Assembly (NCBI GenBank): GCA_027488855.1
Contig: JAIYAV010000194.1
Span: forward strand, 1-50,380
Reading direction: 5' to 3'
DNA from: Saprospiraceae bacterium
GTDB taxonomy: Bacteria; Bacteroidota; Bacteroidia; Chitinophagales; Saprospiraceae
DNA length: 50,380 nt
Shown here piece after piece: positions 16,792 to 26,001 of this stretch. The notes under the pieces were generated by a model. That model had not been told where the DNA came from. It did no database searches and saw nothing but the letters and a program-made list of their open reading frames with translations. Every line of letters begins with the position of its first letter. Position 1 is the stretch's first letter. Position numbers and translations under genes: made by a program.

Positions 16792-18174
16792 ATGAAAACA
16801 CATCTTTTTATAGCTTTTTTGTTTTTAAGTCTTATCTCCCTTCAAGCTCAAACTTACACCCCCAATTGGGCCAGCCTCGACCAACGCCAAACACCCGCCT
16901 GGTTCCAGGACGCCAAGTTTGGCATCTTTATCCACTGGGGCGTATTTTCCGTTCCCGCTTGGGCCACAACTTCCAATGCTGACGGTTTTGGCAGCGGTTA
17001 CTCCGAATGGTACTGGCAACGTTTGTTTGCCACCAATCTAAAAATCCACCCGGAATTTCTGGAATTCCACCGCAAAAACTACGGCGATGCCACTTATCAG
17101 GACTTTGTACAACAATTCAAAGCGGAGCTGTACAAACCTGAAGACTGGGCCAAAATATTTGAAGAAGCTGGAGCAAAATATGTGGTACTGACCTCCAAAC
17201 ACCACGAGGGATTCACCCTCTGGCCCAGTGCTCAATCCTGGAACTGGAATGCTGTAGACGTAGGCCCACACCGCGATCTCGCTGGAGATTTATCCAAAGC
17301 GGTAAAAGCCCGAAATTTGCGCATGGGGTTTTATTATTCCCTCTACGAATGGTTCAATCCGGTGTACAAGGCCGATGTCAATAAATATGTAGCCGAGCGG
17401 ATGTTGCCACAAATGAAAGACCTGGTCACCCGCTACGAACCTGACGTACTCTGGACTGATGGAGAATGGGATCATCCCGCCAAAACCTGGCAAAGCGAAA
17501 CCTTCCTGGCCTGGTTGTTCAACGAATCAAAAGTGAAAGACCGCGTGGTGGTAAATGATCGCTGGGGCAATGATACCAAAGGTGCTCACGGCAGTTTTGC
17601 CACCTCCGAATACGGGCATGGTGGTGCAGACAATAAGGAAACGACCAATGGATTTGTACGCCCTTGGGAAGAATGCCGGGGCATGGGTGAATCCTTTGGT
17701 TACAACCGCAATGAGAACTTGCACCTATACCAAAGTGGAAAACAACTGGTGCACCAACTAATCGACATTGTCGCGCGTGGTGGGAATCTACTGCTCAATA
17801 TCGGGCCAAGCGCCGATGGCCAGATTCCGGTAATTATGCAAGAGCGTTTGGCAGAAATGGGTGCTTGGTTGAAGGTCAATGGTGAGGCGATTTATGGCAC
17901 GCGCAAGTGGGCCAAAGCGGCGGTTTACAACAAAGAGTCGCAGGTGTATTATACCCAAAAGGGTCAAAATCTGTACGTCATTCAGCGGAAATGGGCGGAA
18001 CTGCTGCAATTAGATAATGTGGCCAAACCTAAATCAGTCCGTTTGTTGGGTTACGATGGGCCGGTGAAGTTTACTTACAAGAATAACGTTTTGCAAATCA
18101 TCGCGCCGCAGTTGAATCCGAATACAATTCCTTGTGAGTATGCGTGGACTTATGTTTTGGAAGGGGTGAACTAG
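16792..18174 (+). CDS. secreted alpha-L-fucosidase, GH29
   Basis: A 460-aa glycoside hydrolase with a Sec signal peptide (residues 1-20, ending LISLQAQ). The GH29 hallmarks are clear: WFQDAKFGIFIHWGVFSVPAW at the start of the barrel, TSKHHEGFTLWPS, and the nucleophile aspartate in DVLWTDGEWDHP. The conserved GGNLLLNIGPSADGQIP closes the barrel, followed by a small C-terminal beta-domain. It should release terminal L-fucose from glycans in the periplasm or outside the cell. No SusC/SusD pair is adjacent, so it is not in a typical polysaccharide-utilisation locus. Its neighbours are palindromes of family B on both sides. Confidence 0.95.
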   Translation: MKTHLFIAFLFLSLISLQAQTYTPNWASLDQRQTPAWFQDAKFGIFIHWGVFSVPAWATTSNADGFGSGYSEWYWQRLFATNLKIHPEFLEFHRKNYGDATYQDFVQQFKAELYKPEDWAKIFEEAGAKYVVLTSKHHEGFTLWPSAQSWNWNAVDVGPHRDLAGDLSKAVKARNLRMGFYYSLYEWFNPVYKADVNKYVAERMLPQMKDLVTRYEPDVLWTDGEWDHPAKTWQSETFLAWLFNESKVKDRVVVNDRWGNDTKGAHGSFATSEYGHGGADNKETTNGFVRPWEECRGMGESFGYNRNENLHLYQSGKQLVHQLIDIVARGGNLLLNIGPSADGQIPVIMQERLAEMGAWLKVNGEAIYGTRKWAKAAVYNKESQVYYTQKGQNLYVIQRKWAELLQLDNVAKPKSVRLLGYDGPVKFTYKNNVLQIIAPQLNPNTIPCEYAWTYVLEGVN

Positions 18175-18181
18175 TCGTCTG

Positions 18182-18292
18182 TGGTGATTCTTAAGTTCCT
18201 TTGGTTCCTTAGGTGGTGAAAAAACAAAAGTCCTGCGCAGCAGGACCCTATTTCACCACCTAAGAAACTGAAGGCACCTAAGAATCACCTTA
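18182..18292. repeat. CTTAGG-arm palindrome, family B (copy 2)
   Basis: GGTGATTCTTAAG ... CCTTAGGTGGTGAAA on the left mirrors TTTCACCACCTAAG ... CTAAGAATCACC on the right. The central loop is GTCCTGCGCAGCAGGAC. It lies between the convergent fucosidase and outer-membrane barrel genes and could terminate both. Confidence 0.9.
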
Positions 18293-18294
18293 GT

Positions 18295-20991
18295 TTATTT
18301 CTTCTTTCCCCCATTCCGTACCAAATACGAAAAACTCAACATCACATACCTCGACAGCGCATTCACCTGCTCATCTACCAAGGTATTCAATTGAGCATTT
18401 CGACTGACGCCCTGATTGCGGCCCAACAAGTCGTAAGCAGAAAGGCGCAACTGCCCTTTTTTACCCTCCAATACATAAGCGCTAAAGGAGGCATTCCAAA
18501 TCGGCAAACTGCGTTGAAAACCATCACCCAAGCCACTGTATACAATGTAATTGAACTGCGATTCGACGCTGTATTTTTCCTTAGCAAAGGGTTTTCGAAA
18601 ATAAGAACCGAAGGTGCTTTGTAAAAAATTGCGGTTCAACTCGGCATTGGTAGAATACGTATTGGCCGTAAAGTTCATTCTGCTGCTGATCGACCATTCC
18701 CATTTCTTTTGCTTTTGGTTGGTAATGGACAAATTACCGCCGTGCCGCCGGGAGTAAGTGGTGTTTTGCAAACGGTTGATGAAGGTCAAATTGCGTTCGA
18801 AGCCGTGATCCGTTCCCATGCTGAAGCGAATGCCCCAAGCTTTCACCGGAAAAACGTAATAGATGTTGCTACTGGTGGAATAGTCGTTGCTGACGTTTTG
18901 AGGCGTGGATTTGGTCACCAATTGTTCATCTATTTCCTGTACGGTCTGGATTTTATCGGTGGTCAAAGTGCCATTGATACTAAAGAGGAAAGTAGTCCCC
19001 TTTTTGGAATCGAATAAGTTGTAGCGCAAAGAACCATTGTAGCGCAACTCCGGAGTCAGTGTAGGGTTCCCGATGTAGTAACGTAGCGCATCGGTGACTT
19101 CCTGGACGGGTTGCAATTGCCGGATGCTGGGCAAATTCAGGCTTTGATCCAGGTTGATGCTCAGGGTTTTGGATTGTTTGGGGCGGTAAGTCAAGTTAAA
19201 AGAGGGCAACAAATAATCATATTGCTGATTGACCGCTGCTTCCTGCAAAAATAAACCACCTCGTAGGAAAGTATTCTCCCAACGTACGCGGCCACCAAAG
19301 TCCAGTTTTTTGTAATCGGCTTGAATGCCTAAAGTGGTATGATTGCGAAATACATCACTCAATAGGTGGTTGCTTTGTTGTTCATTGATCAGCAACTGCC
19401 CGGAATCTTGTACATCCGACACGAGGCGTTTGTCGTTGTTGACCGAGGAGAGGTAATTGTAGGTGGCGTGCAGTGAAAAACGTTTGCTCAAGGGTTCCGA
19501 AAAAGAAATTTGTGCGCTCCAGTTTTCGGTATCACTGCCCGTATTGCGTTCCTGATGAATCAGCACTTCTCGTTCAGCAGCCGTAGCGGTGGCAAAAAAG
19601 AAATTGCGCGATTGATTGATGGAAAAATTTTGGTTGTCATTGGTATCCCAATCGAGATCGAGGTTCAGGTTGCGGCCTTTTTTGCCCAATCGTTTGCGAA
19701 ACGTGAATTCAAGATTGCCGCCCAAGGTTTCGTTTTTGCCCCGATTGTTCCGTAGGCTGGTATTGCGTGGCCCGGTGAGTAGATCACTGGCGAGGGATTG
19801 AAAATCGTAAACGTTGTTGCCATTGCGCATGGACATGCCGCCGACCAGTCGAAAACCCCACATGGTATCCCGGCGATCGGATTCAAAGGTCAGGTTCAGA
19901 TTTTGATTGAGGCTGTAATTGTCGTTTTTACTAGTATCTTGATTGATGATGGTTTGGGTGGCGAGATAGCGCTCCACTCTAGCAATCCGATCTACATTCC
20001 GATCCGACAAATTCAAGCGGTAATTGCCATAAATCTGCCACTTGCGGGGCAATTCCTGGAAAAAATTCAAACCAGAGTTCACATTGGTATTTATCCCACC
20101 TGAAGGCAGTGCGTTAGATTCCGTAAGCCCCCGTTCCGATACATCGTTGTTGCCATTGCGATTGACATTGTTGGCCGATAAGGTGCTGGTCAGGCGGCGT
20201 TTGGGAGAAAATTTATTTAAAGTGCCCACAGCATCGAATTGCTGCGGCGGACCCACGCCGAGGGTTGATTTGCCAAAATTGGCCTTTTGGCGATCGGGTT
20301 TGATTTTGATGTTGAGGATTTTTTCCCTTTGACCGTCGTCAATACCCGAAAACTCAGCCTTATCGGATTTTTTATCGATGATTTGGATTTTGTCCACGGC
20401 ATCGGCTGGTAGCATCTTAAGCGCCATTTTGATGTCGGTGCCAAAAAACTCCTTGCCATCCACCATGATCTTTTTGATGTTCTCACCCTGGGCTTTAAGC
20501 GTGCCGTCGGGATCGAGTTCCATTCCTGGCATTTTTTTGAGCATGTCTTCCACCGCGTCGTGGGCTTGAACCTTGACCAGATTGGCGCTTAGTTCGAGGG
20601 TATCACCGCGCACAGTGATGGGAATCCGATTGGCGGTGATTTCGGTGGTTTGCAGGAGGTTTTGTCTGGTTTTGAGTTGTACATCGCCCAGGTTGATTTC
20701 GCGGGTTCCCTTTTCAATCGTCAGGATTTGTTCCCAGGTTTCAAAGCCCAAGTAGCTGATTTGCAGGCGATACATTCCCGGTTTCACCCCCAATAATTCA
20801 ATCAATCCTGCATCGTCGCTCAAATCGTACCCAAACAAAGAAGAATCCTGAACAACATACAAGGCGGTGGTGGCGCGAGGCAGGATTTGGCTCGTGGAAT
20901 CGATGATTTTGCCAAAAATGCGGGTTTGGGCTTGGATCCCACACACAGTGGTAACGAACAAAAAGAGCAACAAACAGTAGGTATGCTTCAT
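18295..20991 (-). CDS. outer-membrane beta-barrel protein with CarboxypepD-like domain (TonB-receptor-like)
   Basis: 898 aa from the ATG at 20991, which begins a clear signal peptide (MKHTYCLLLFLFVTTVCGIQAQ). A longer open frame to 21105 is possible but would bury the signal, so I reject it. Residues about 23-110 form a carboxypeptidase-regulatory-like fold, then a plug-like region (about 130-230: ITVRGDTLELSANLVKVQAHDAVEDMLKKMPGMELDPDG). The rest is a long outer-membrane barrel of the type called OMP_b-brl_3, ending in an aromatic-rich strand (RYVMLSFSYLVRN). A TonB box is not obvious. These proteins are common in Bacteroidota and their substrates are usually unknown; no SusD partner is present. 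It converges on the fucosidase gene. Confidence 0.88.
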   Translation of the reverse strand: MKHTYCLLLFLFVTTVCGIQAQTRIFGKIIDSTSQILPRATTALYVVQDSSLFGYDLSDDAGLIELLGVKPGMYRLQISYLGFETWEQILTIEKGTREINLGDVQLKTRQNLLQTTEITANRIPITVRGDTLELSANLVKVQAHDAVEDMLKKMPGMELDPDGTLKAQGENIKKIMVDGKEFFGTDIKMALKMLPADAVDKIQIIDKKSDKAEFSGIDDGQREKILNIKIKPDRQKANFGKSTLGVGPPQQFDAVGTLNKFSPKRRLTSTLSANNVNRNGNNDVSERGLTESNALPSGGINTNVNSGLNFFQELPRKWQIYGNYRLNLSDRNVDRIARVERYLATQTIINQDTSKNDNYSLNQNLNLTFESDRRDTMWGFRLVGGMSMRNGNNVYDFQSLASDLLTGPRNTSLRNNRGKNETLGGNLEFTFRKRLGKKGRNLNLDLDWDTNDNQNFSINQSRNFFFATATAAEREVLIHQERNTGSDTENWSAQISFSEPLSKRFSLHATYNYLSSVNNDKRLVSDVQDSGQLLINEQQSNHLLSDVFRNHTTLGIQADYKKLDFGGRVRWENTFLRGGLFLQEAAVNQQYDYLLPSFNLTYRPKQSKTLSINLDQSLNLPSIRQLQPVQEVTDALRYYIGNPTLTPELRYNGSLRYNLFDSKKGTTFLFSINGTLTTDKIQTVQEIDEQLVTKSTPQNVSNDYSTSSNIYYVFPVKAWGIRFSMGTDHGFERNLTFINRLQNTTYSRRHGGNLSITNQKQKKWEWSISSRMNFTANTYSTNAELNRNFLQSTFGSYFRKPFAKEKYSVESQFNYIVYSGLGDGFQRSLPIWNASFSAYVLEGKKGQLRLSAYDLLGRNQGVSRNAQLNTLVDEQVNALSRYVMLSFSYLVRNGGKKK

Positions 20992-21116
20992 GTACAGGTC
21001 AATTCTAACAGCTTCAAAGACAAAGATTGGAATTAAAGTGTTGCAGTGAAGCGAAAGGGCTGCTTGATTTTTGTTGTAAAATATACATTTATTCAAAAAC
21101 TTCAATTAAACTCACT

Positions 21117-21160
21117 AAAAAAAAGATGCGCCTCCCCCACTCCTAGCATTGGGGAGGCGC
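21117..21160 (-). terminator. strong orphan terminator hairpin upstream of the outer-membrane barrel gene
   Basis: GCGCCTCCCC (21128-21137) pairs with GGGGAGGCGC (21151-21160) around a 13-nt loop. Read on the minus strand it is followed by ATC and a run of eight U. It lies 126 nt upstream of the barrel gene's start (20991) with no minus-strand gene before it. It could be an attenuator in that gene's leader or the end of a small RNA. Confidence 0.7.
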
Positions 21161-21207
21161 CTTCACATAAAGCCAGTAATTAAACCCATTAATCAGTTAT
21201 CTTTAAG

Positions 21208-21424
21208 AGTGAAAAGCGAAAAGTGAAAAGCGAAAAGCAAATCAACATCACTCTACTTTCAGAGATAACTAGGCTGTTCTGGCGTCAAAAAACATTTTCT
21301 TGACTTTTTTTATCTTTGAACGGTTGTGTGCGAATAACCAAAAGGCAAATTGTAAAATAGATGAAGCATTTTTTGCTTATTGTTTCACGTTTGCTTTTCG
21401 CTATTCGCTTTACGCTTTTCACTG
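21208..21424. repeat. GTGAAAAGC inverted repeat enclosing the ggt promoter
   Basis: The left arm AGTGAAAAGCGAAAAGTGAA and following units (21208-21243) is mirrored by TTTGCTTTTCGCTATTCGCT and on (21390-21424), with about 146 bp between them. The spacer contains a TATCTTTG -7 box at 21311-21318. Together with the orphan terminator this accounts for the notable content of the 452-bp divergent gap 20992-21443. Confidence 0.85.
21311..21318 (+). promoter_or_regulatory. -7 box of ggt
   Basis: TATCTTTG, a full TAnnTTTG match, about 126 nt upstream of the ATG at 21444. The resulting leader would contain the right arm of the GTGAAAAGC repeat directly before the start codon. A -33 TTG is not clear. 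Confidence 0.55.
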
Positions 21425-21443
21425 TTTAAATAATCGTGCCAAA

Positions 21444-23183
21444 ATGAAACCAAACTTTACTTTTTTTTCATTTTTTCTTTTTTTGCTGCTTTTTCAGGCC
21501 ATTTTACCCTCAATAGGGTATGCTCAAAATGCCAACCAGCCCGGCATTTATCCCATCAGTAAAAGCACCATCGCCGATCGAGCCATGGTGGTAGCGCCAC
21601 ATCCCATTGCGTCGCAAGTTGGATTGGACATCTTGAAACAAGGGGGCAATGCCGTGGATGCAGCCATCGCCATCCAGTTTGCCATTGCGGTAGTGTATCC
21701 ACGCGCGGGAAACATTGGTGGCGGTGGTTTGATGGTTTTGCGCAGCAAGGATGGCAAATTCAATGCCCTCGACTACCGCGAAAAAGCCCCCGGCAATGCT
21801 GGCCGCGACATGTACCTCGATAGCCTGGGCAACGTGGTGCCCCGCCTTAGCACTGAAGGGCATATGGCAGCTGGCGTACCTGGCACGGTTGCAGGGATGA
21901 TTGCTGCGCATAAAAAATATGGAAAACTTCCCTTCAAAACCTTGATTCAACCCGCCATTGATCTGGCTAAAAAAGGTTACGCCATCACCCAAGGGGAAGT
22001 GGATCGCCTCAATGGGAATCAGGCCAATTTTAAAAAATACAATACCGAAGACAATGCCCTGGTCAAGGCCGAGCCTTGGAAACTAGGTGATGCCTTGATC
22101 CAACCCAATCTGGCGGCTACACTGGAACGCATTCAGAAAAAAGGGAAAGCTGGTTTTTACAAAGGTCAAACTGCCGATTACATCGTCGCGGAAATGGCCC
22201 GGGGCAATGGCCTGATTTCGCTGGATGACCTCAAAAATTATCAAGCCCGTTGGCGAGAACCCGTAGCGGCGAACTATAAAAACTACCGCATTGTATCCAT
22301 GCCTCCACCTTCCAGCGGTGGCATCATCATTTTGCAGTTGATGAAAATAATGGAACGTTTCCCTTTGGCCGAATGGGGTTTCCAATCCCTCAATGCAGTC
22401 CACTTGATGGCGGAGGCCGAACGCAGAGTGTACGCTGACCGAGCCCAATACATGGGTGACCCCGATTTTTTCAAGGTCCCTCAAGATTCATTGCTGAACG
22501 AAAAATACCTGCGCCAACGCATGACCAATTTCAATCCCACCCAGGCTACCCCCAGCAAGGATATTTTGGCGGGAGATTTTCGCAGCATTGGTAAGGAAAG
22601 TTTTGAAACCGAACACACTTCTGTGGTAGACGCGGAGGGCAATGCGGTAGCCGTTACGACTACGCTAAATTCCAATTTTGGCAACAAAGTGATGGTCCAC
22701 GGTGCTGGTTTTTTACTCAACAACGAAATGGACGATTTTAGCGCCAAAGCTGGTGTGCCCAACCAATTTGGACTGGTAGGCAGTGAAGCCAACTCAATTC
22801 AGCCCAACAAACGCATGTTGAGTGCCATGTCGCCTACCATTGTAGAAAAGGATGGGCAATTGTTTTTGGTGATTGGTGCGCCAGGCGGCTCGACGATCAT
22901 TACCGCCGTTTTTCAGGTGATGATGAACGTGATGGAGTTTGGCATGCCGATCGATGAGGCGATCAAAGCGGGTCGTTTCCACAACCAGTGGCTACCTGAC
23001 GAAATTTGGGTGGAAAAAGCGGCCTTGACGCCGGAGCGACGCAAGGAATTGGAACAAATGGGCCACAAATTGCGGGAAGTGAATTATATGGCAGTGGTAA
23101 AAGCGATTTTGCGCTTGCCGAATGGAAAATTGCAAGGGGCGGCGGATCCGCGGAACCCCGACGATGACGCCAAGGGGTATTGA
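21444..23183 (+). CDS. ggt: gamma-glutamyltransferase
   Basis: 579 aa from the ATG at 21444 (the open frame extends upstream to 21300, but that part covers the promoter and repeat arm). The signal peptide (residues 1-30) ends near IGYAQN. This Ntn-hydrolase is made as a proenzyme and cleaves itself before the nucleophile threonine in ETEHTSVVDAEGNAVAVTTT. Large-subunit signatures include GGNAVDAAIAIQFAIAVVYP, NIGGGGLMVLR, DYREKAP and PPSSGGIIILQ. The small subunit has GSTIITAVFQVMMNV. Activity: hydrolysis or transfer of gamma-glutamyl from glutathione in the periplasm. Single-gene unit; it converges on rlmF across palindrome C. Confidence 0.96.
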   Translation: MKPNFTFFSFFLFLLLFQAILPSIGYAQNANQPGIYPISKSTIADRAMVVAPHPIASQVGLDILKQGGNAVDAAIAIQFAIAVVYPRAGNIGGGGLMVLRSKDGKFNALDYREKAPGNAGRDMYLDSLGNVVPRLSTEGHMAAGVPGTVAGMIAAHKKYGKLPFKTLIQPAIDLAKKGYAITQGEVDRLNGNQANFKKYNTEDNALVKAEPWKLGDALIQPNLAATLERIQKKGKAGFYKGQTADYIVAEMARGNGLISLDDLKNYQARWREPVAANYKNYRIVSMPPPSSGGIIILQLMKIMERFPLAEWGFQSLNAVHLMAEAERRVYADRAQYMGDPDFFKVPQDSLLNEKYLRQRMTNFNPTQATPSKDILAGDFRSIGKESFETEHTSVVDAEGNAVAVTTTLNSNFGNKVMVHGAGFLLNNEMDDFSAKAGVPNQFGLVGSEANSIQPNKRMLSAMSPTIVEKDGQLFLVIGAPGGSTIITAVFQVMMNVMEFGMPIDEAIKAGRFHNQWLPDEIWVEKAALTPERRKELEQMGHKLREVNYMAVVKAILRLPNGKLQGAADPRNPDDDAKGY

Positions 23184-23210
23184 AAGATGGGCTATCATCG
23201 TTCCTAAGAC

Positions 23211-23344
23211 CTAAAGCGGCTTTTAATTATCACAAAGAAAAAAAAATAGGACACAGAGAACACAAAGCGAAGCGCTGTCAACGTCTAACTTTGTGTCCTC
23301 TGTGTCCTCTTTTTTAACTTTGTGATAATTAAAAGCCGCTTTAG
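23211..23344. repeat. CACAAAG-arm palindrome, family C
   Basis: CTAAAGCGGCTTTTAATTAT, then CACAAAG, is mirrored exactly by CTTTGTG and ATAATTAAAAGCCGCTTTAG. Inside, GGACACAGAGAACACAAAG faces CTTTGTGTCCTCTGTGTCC. It fills the gap between the convergent ggt and rlmF genes, so it can form a terminator hairpin for either strand. Confidence 0.95.
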
Positions 23345-23353
23345 TGGTACTGT

Positions 23354-24874
23354 CTAAATCGTTTTCCAACGCTCAGCACGCCACTCTTCCTGCTGCGCCT
23401 TATTCATAAACGTCCAAGCCAAAATGCGGCTGGATTTATTACCCTGGCCCATCTGAATGACTTTGATGTCGCTGACTCCGATTTTTTGTAAAGTTTTGTA
23501 CGCGCTTTTGAGGTGAGACTGCTTCAGCACCAAACTCGAAAACCAATACATTGATGTGCGGAATTGTTGACTTTGTCTGACCATCAATTGCAAAAACGCT
23601 TCCTCGCCACCTTCATAACTCAATTCATTGCTGAGTATCCCGGTGAGCGGGCTGAGTTGTGCGTTCTTTTTAGGCTTGGGTACATCTGCTTTCGCAGGAG
23701 CGGTTTCCACCGCTGCGCCCATGTGGTAAGGTGGATTACAAATGCACAGGTCGAATTTTTCATCTGCCTGAACAATGCCTTCGAATAAATTCTTCACATT
23801 GTTTTGCACCCGCAACTCAACAAACTCCTGCAAAAAAGCATTGGCTTCAAGAATTTTCTTGCCGGACTCAATCGCTACCGGATCAACTTCCGAACCTACG
23901 AAAGACCAACCGTAAGCCTCAGCTGCAATGATGGGAAATACCAAACTTGCACCAACACCGATATCCAGGCAACGGATGTTTTTGCCCAATGGAATGGAAT
24001 CGTGGTTGGTAGCCAACATGCTGGCAATGTGGTGGATGTAATCCGCCCGGAGTGGCACAGCAGGGCATTGATAACCAGCGGGGATATCCCAGGTTTCGAT
24101 GCCGTAATACTGCTTGAGCAGGGCTTTATTCAACAATTTGACTGCCTCCAGATTGTTAAAATCGATGGATTGGTCATTGTGCATGTTCATTTTGATGAAA
24201 GGCTCCAGTTCGGGGCAAGCCTCCGCCAATAGTTTCAGGTCGTAACGATCCTTATGGGGGTTACGCGGGTGAAACTTGGGCATGTCCTTGGCTTGATCCT
24301 TATCTTTAGGCTTGTCCTTGGGCCGGCCTTGATGTGGTAAGCTGGATTGTACCTTCGCATTGGGTTTGGGCTTGGGTTTGCCACGATCGTCCCATTTGCG
24401 CTCAGGACGGTCACTGTATTTGCGCTCTGGACGGTCGTTGAATTTACGCTCAGGCCGATCTTCTGATCTACCTTTTGGGTAGTCGCCAGATTTGCGCTCA
24501 GGGCGGTCGCCAGACTTGCCTTTGGGATACTCACTTGATCTCCGCTCTGGACCATCACCCGTTCTCTTTTTGGGGTATTCACCAGATTTGCGCTCGGGGC
24601 GATCGCCGGATTTCCCTTTCGGGTACTCACTGGATCTCCGTTCTGGGCCATCGCCAGACTTCTTTTTGGGGTATTCACTCGATTTGCGTTCGGAGCGTTC
24701 TCCACTTGGGCCATTCGAAAACTTCTTGCCCTTACTGTCTGACCCACCGGCAGATCTTCCACCTGAAGATTCCCCAGGTTTGCGTTTTGGAGGGCCACTG
24801 CTTTTCTTTTTAGGCTTTCCCTCAGACTTACCTCTAGATTTCCCTTTGAAATCCTCTTCGTTTATCTTTGACAT
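23354..24874 (-). CDS. rlmF: 23S rRNA (adenine-N6)-methyltransferase RlmF with repeat-rich basic N-terminus
   Basis: The C-terminal 300 residues match RlmF (YbiN), which N6-methylates A1618 of 23S rRNA. Key parts: NPHKDRYDLKLLAEACPEL, DFNNLEAVKLLNKALLKQYYG, the SAM-binding RCLDIGVGASLVFPI and the catalytic FDLCICNPPYHMG. E. coli RlmF is about 308 aa; here about 190 extra residues precede it. They are rich in K, R, S, G, E, P and include five 16-residue repeats of the ERKSGEYPKGKSGDRP kind, then three 8-residue repeats. Such a tail is probably disordered and RNA-binding. I prefer the ATG at 24874 (MSKINEEDF); in-frame ATGs at 24889 and 24901 are alternatives. It converges on ggt. Confidence 0.9.
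   Translation of the reverse strand: MSKINEEDFKGKSRGKSEGKPKKKSSGPPKRKPGESSGGRSAGGSDSKGKKFSNGPSGERSERKSSEYPKKKSGDGPERRSSEYPKGKSGDRPERKSGEYPKKRTGDGPERRSSEYPKGKSGDRPERKSGDYPKGRSEDRPERKFNDRPERKYSDRPERKWDDRGKPKPKPNAKVQSSLPHQGRPKDKPKDKDQAKDMPKFHPRNPHKDRYDLKLLAEACPELEPFIKMNMHNDQSIDFNNLEAVKLLNKALLKQYYGIETWDIPAGYQCPAVPLRADYIHHIASMLATNHDSIPLGKNIRCLDIGVGASLVFPIIAAEAYGWSFVGSEVDPVAIESGKKILEANAFLQEFVELRVQNNVKNLFEGIVQADEKFDLCICNPPYHMGAAVETAPAKADVPKPKKNAQLSPLTGILSNELSYEGGEEAFLQLMVRQSQQFRTSMYWFSSLVLKQSHLKSAYKTLQKIGVSDIKVIQMGQGNKSSRILAWTFMNKAQQEEWRAERWKTI
24380..24691 (-). repeat. in-gene tandem repeats (48 bp x5, then 24 bp x3) in rlmF
   Basis: This stretch encodes the 16-residue units beginning ERKSS, ERRSS, ERKSG, ERRSS, ERKSG and then the 8-residue units ERKFNDRP, ERKYSDRP, ERKWDDRG. 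The first and third units, and the second and fourth, resemble each other most, so a 32-residue block was probably duplicated. Confidence 0.85.
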
Positions 24875-24983
24875 AAAAACTTTTTCCATTTGTAGGGGCA
24901 CAAGTTAAGCATAAAAGCCAACACTATTGGTTTTTTATTCAGAATCAATATTTTCTGCGCATCAACTGGTCATGATGCAGCCA

Positions 24984-25967
24984 TTATTGAAAGCCCAAAA
25001 ACTTGGTAAACTTGCCCAAACGCAAGGAATCACTGGAAGGTCCACTCAATTGTAAGCCCGTACGCAGCAAACTCGCGCGAGAAGAAAAGACCCCTACCCC
25101 ATCCGTCACATTGCTGTATTTGGGGCTTACCTGAGAACTGGTGATCCCCAGGTTGGCGCGGCTAATGCGTACAAAGTCGGCCATTTCTTTGCCTCCAGCA
25201 GTAATGGTCACATCGAAACCATCAAAAATACGGCGGCGGCTCACAGTGCCATCGATGTTGCTGGCGAGGAATTTATAAAACTGTTCTCCGGTGATGGTGT
25301 AAGCTACGCGCAACTCCTCGTCGGCGCGTTCGAGGTCTTTCACTACGGGCCACTCCAAGGTTTTGTTGACAAAAGTATTGCTGGAGGTCGACTCGCGGTA
25401 GTGAATCCGCAGGCGCAAATCGAACAAACGGGCCGTTACGGGAGCATTCCAGGCAAAAGTGATGCTGCGGTTGTAATCCACCATCGTGACCGGGCTGGCC
25501 GGGCGATCCAGGGATTGTAAATCGCTCAAAACCGTCGTTTGTGCACTGGCTGGAGCAAGTCCTTCTCCTGGGGTCACCGTCACTTTTAAGGTTTCGCCAC
25601 CTTTTAAATTGAGTTGGCTGGCTTTGATTTTGTACAAGTAATTGGGCGCTTTGGCAAAAGGGCCTTCCTCGCGGGCGTAACCTTCCCGGTTGCCATCTAC
25701 GCGGGTGAGTGCAAACTTTTGGGTAGTGCCTATTTTTTCCAATTCAACTTTGGCGTTGGGGAAATATAGATTATTGGGGTCAAGCGCCAGTTGAGTGGCG
25801 TCGCCTCCTCCAGTTAAAAACGAACGTTCTACCCGCACGTAATGGGCGGTATCCTGTTTGTTGATAAAAGCATACACAACTGGTAAGGACTCAAAATCTC
25901 CTTCCAGGTCAAAATCGGTGGTACAAGCCACACAAGTGAAAAGCGCCAAAGCAAGCACAAAACGCAT
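24984..25967 (-). CDS. DUF4249-like lipoprotein
   Basis: 327 aa from the ATG at 25967 (MRFVLALALFTCVAC). The reading frame opens at a TTG at 25991, but that codon sits just downstream of a TACTTTTG -7 box, so the ATG is preferred. The signal ends in a lipobox, FTCVAC, with Cys15 as the lipidated residue. The body is beta-rich: VVYAFINKQDTAHYVRVERSFL, then PNAKVELEKIGT and YLYKIKASQLNLKGGETLKVTVTP. This resembles DUF4249 proteins, which are lipoproteins often coded next to TonB-dependent barrels in Bacteroidota. No such barrel is adjacent here. Likely location is the outer membrane or periplasm; function unknown. Confidence 0.75.
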   Translation of the reverse strand: MRFVLALALFTCVACTTDFDLEGDFESLPVVYAFINKQDTAHYVRVERSFLTGGGDATQLALDPNNLYFPNAKVELEKIGTTQKFALTRVDGNREGYAREEGPFAKAPNYLYKIKASQLNLKGGETLKVTVTPGEGLAPASAQTTVLSDLQSLDRPASPVTMVDYNRSITFAWNAPVTARLFDLRLRIHYRESTSSNTFVNKTLEWPVVKDLERADEELRVAYTITGEQFYKFLASNIDGTVSRRRIFDGFDVTITAGGKEMADFVRISRANLGITSSQVSPKYSNVTDGVGVFSSRASLLRTGLQLSGPSSDSLRLGKFTKFLGFQ

Positions 25968-26001
25968 AAAAACAGTGGTTTTTTCGTTCAATTAAGCGCA
26001 A

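Noticed and set aside
16792-20991. Polysaccharide-utilisation locus around the fucosidase
   Set aside because: The neighbouring barrel is on the opposite strand, is not SusC-like, and no SusD or regulator is present.
18295-21105. Longer start of the outer-membrane barrel gene at 21105
   Set aside because: It would place 38 residues before a clear signal peptide; the ATG at 20991 fits an exported protein.
21300-21443. N-terminal extension of gamma-glutamyltransferase
   Set aside because: It covers the TATCTTTG box and the repeat arm, and the signal peptide starts at 21444.
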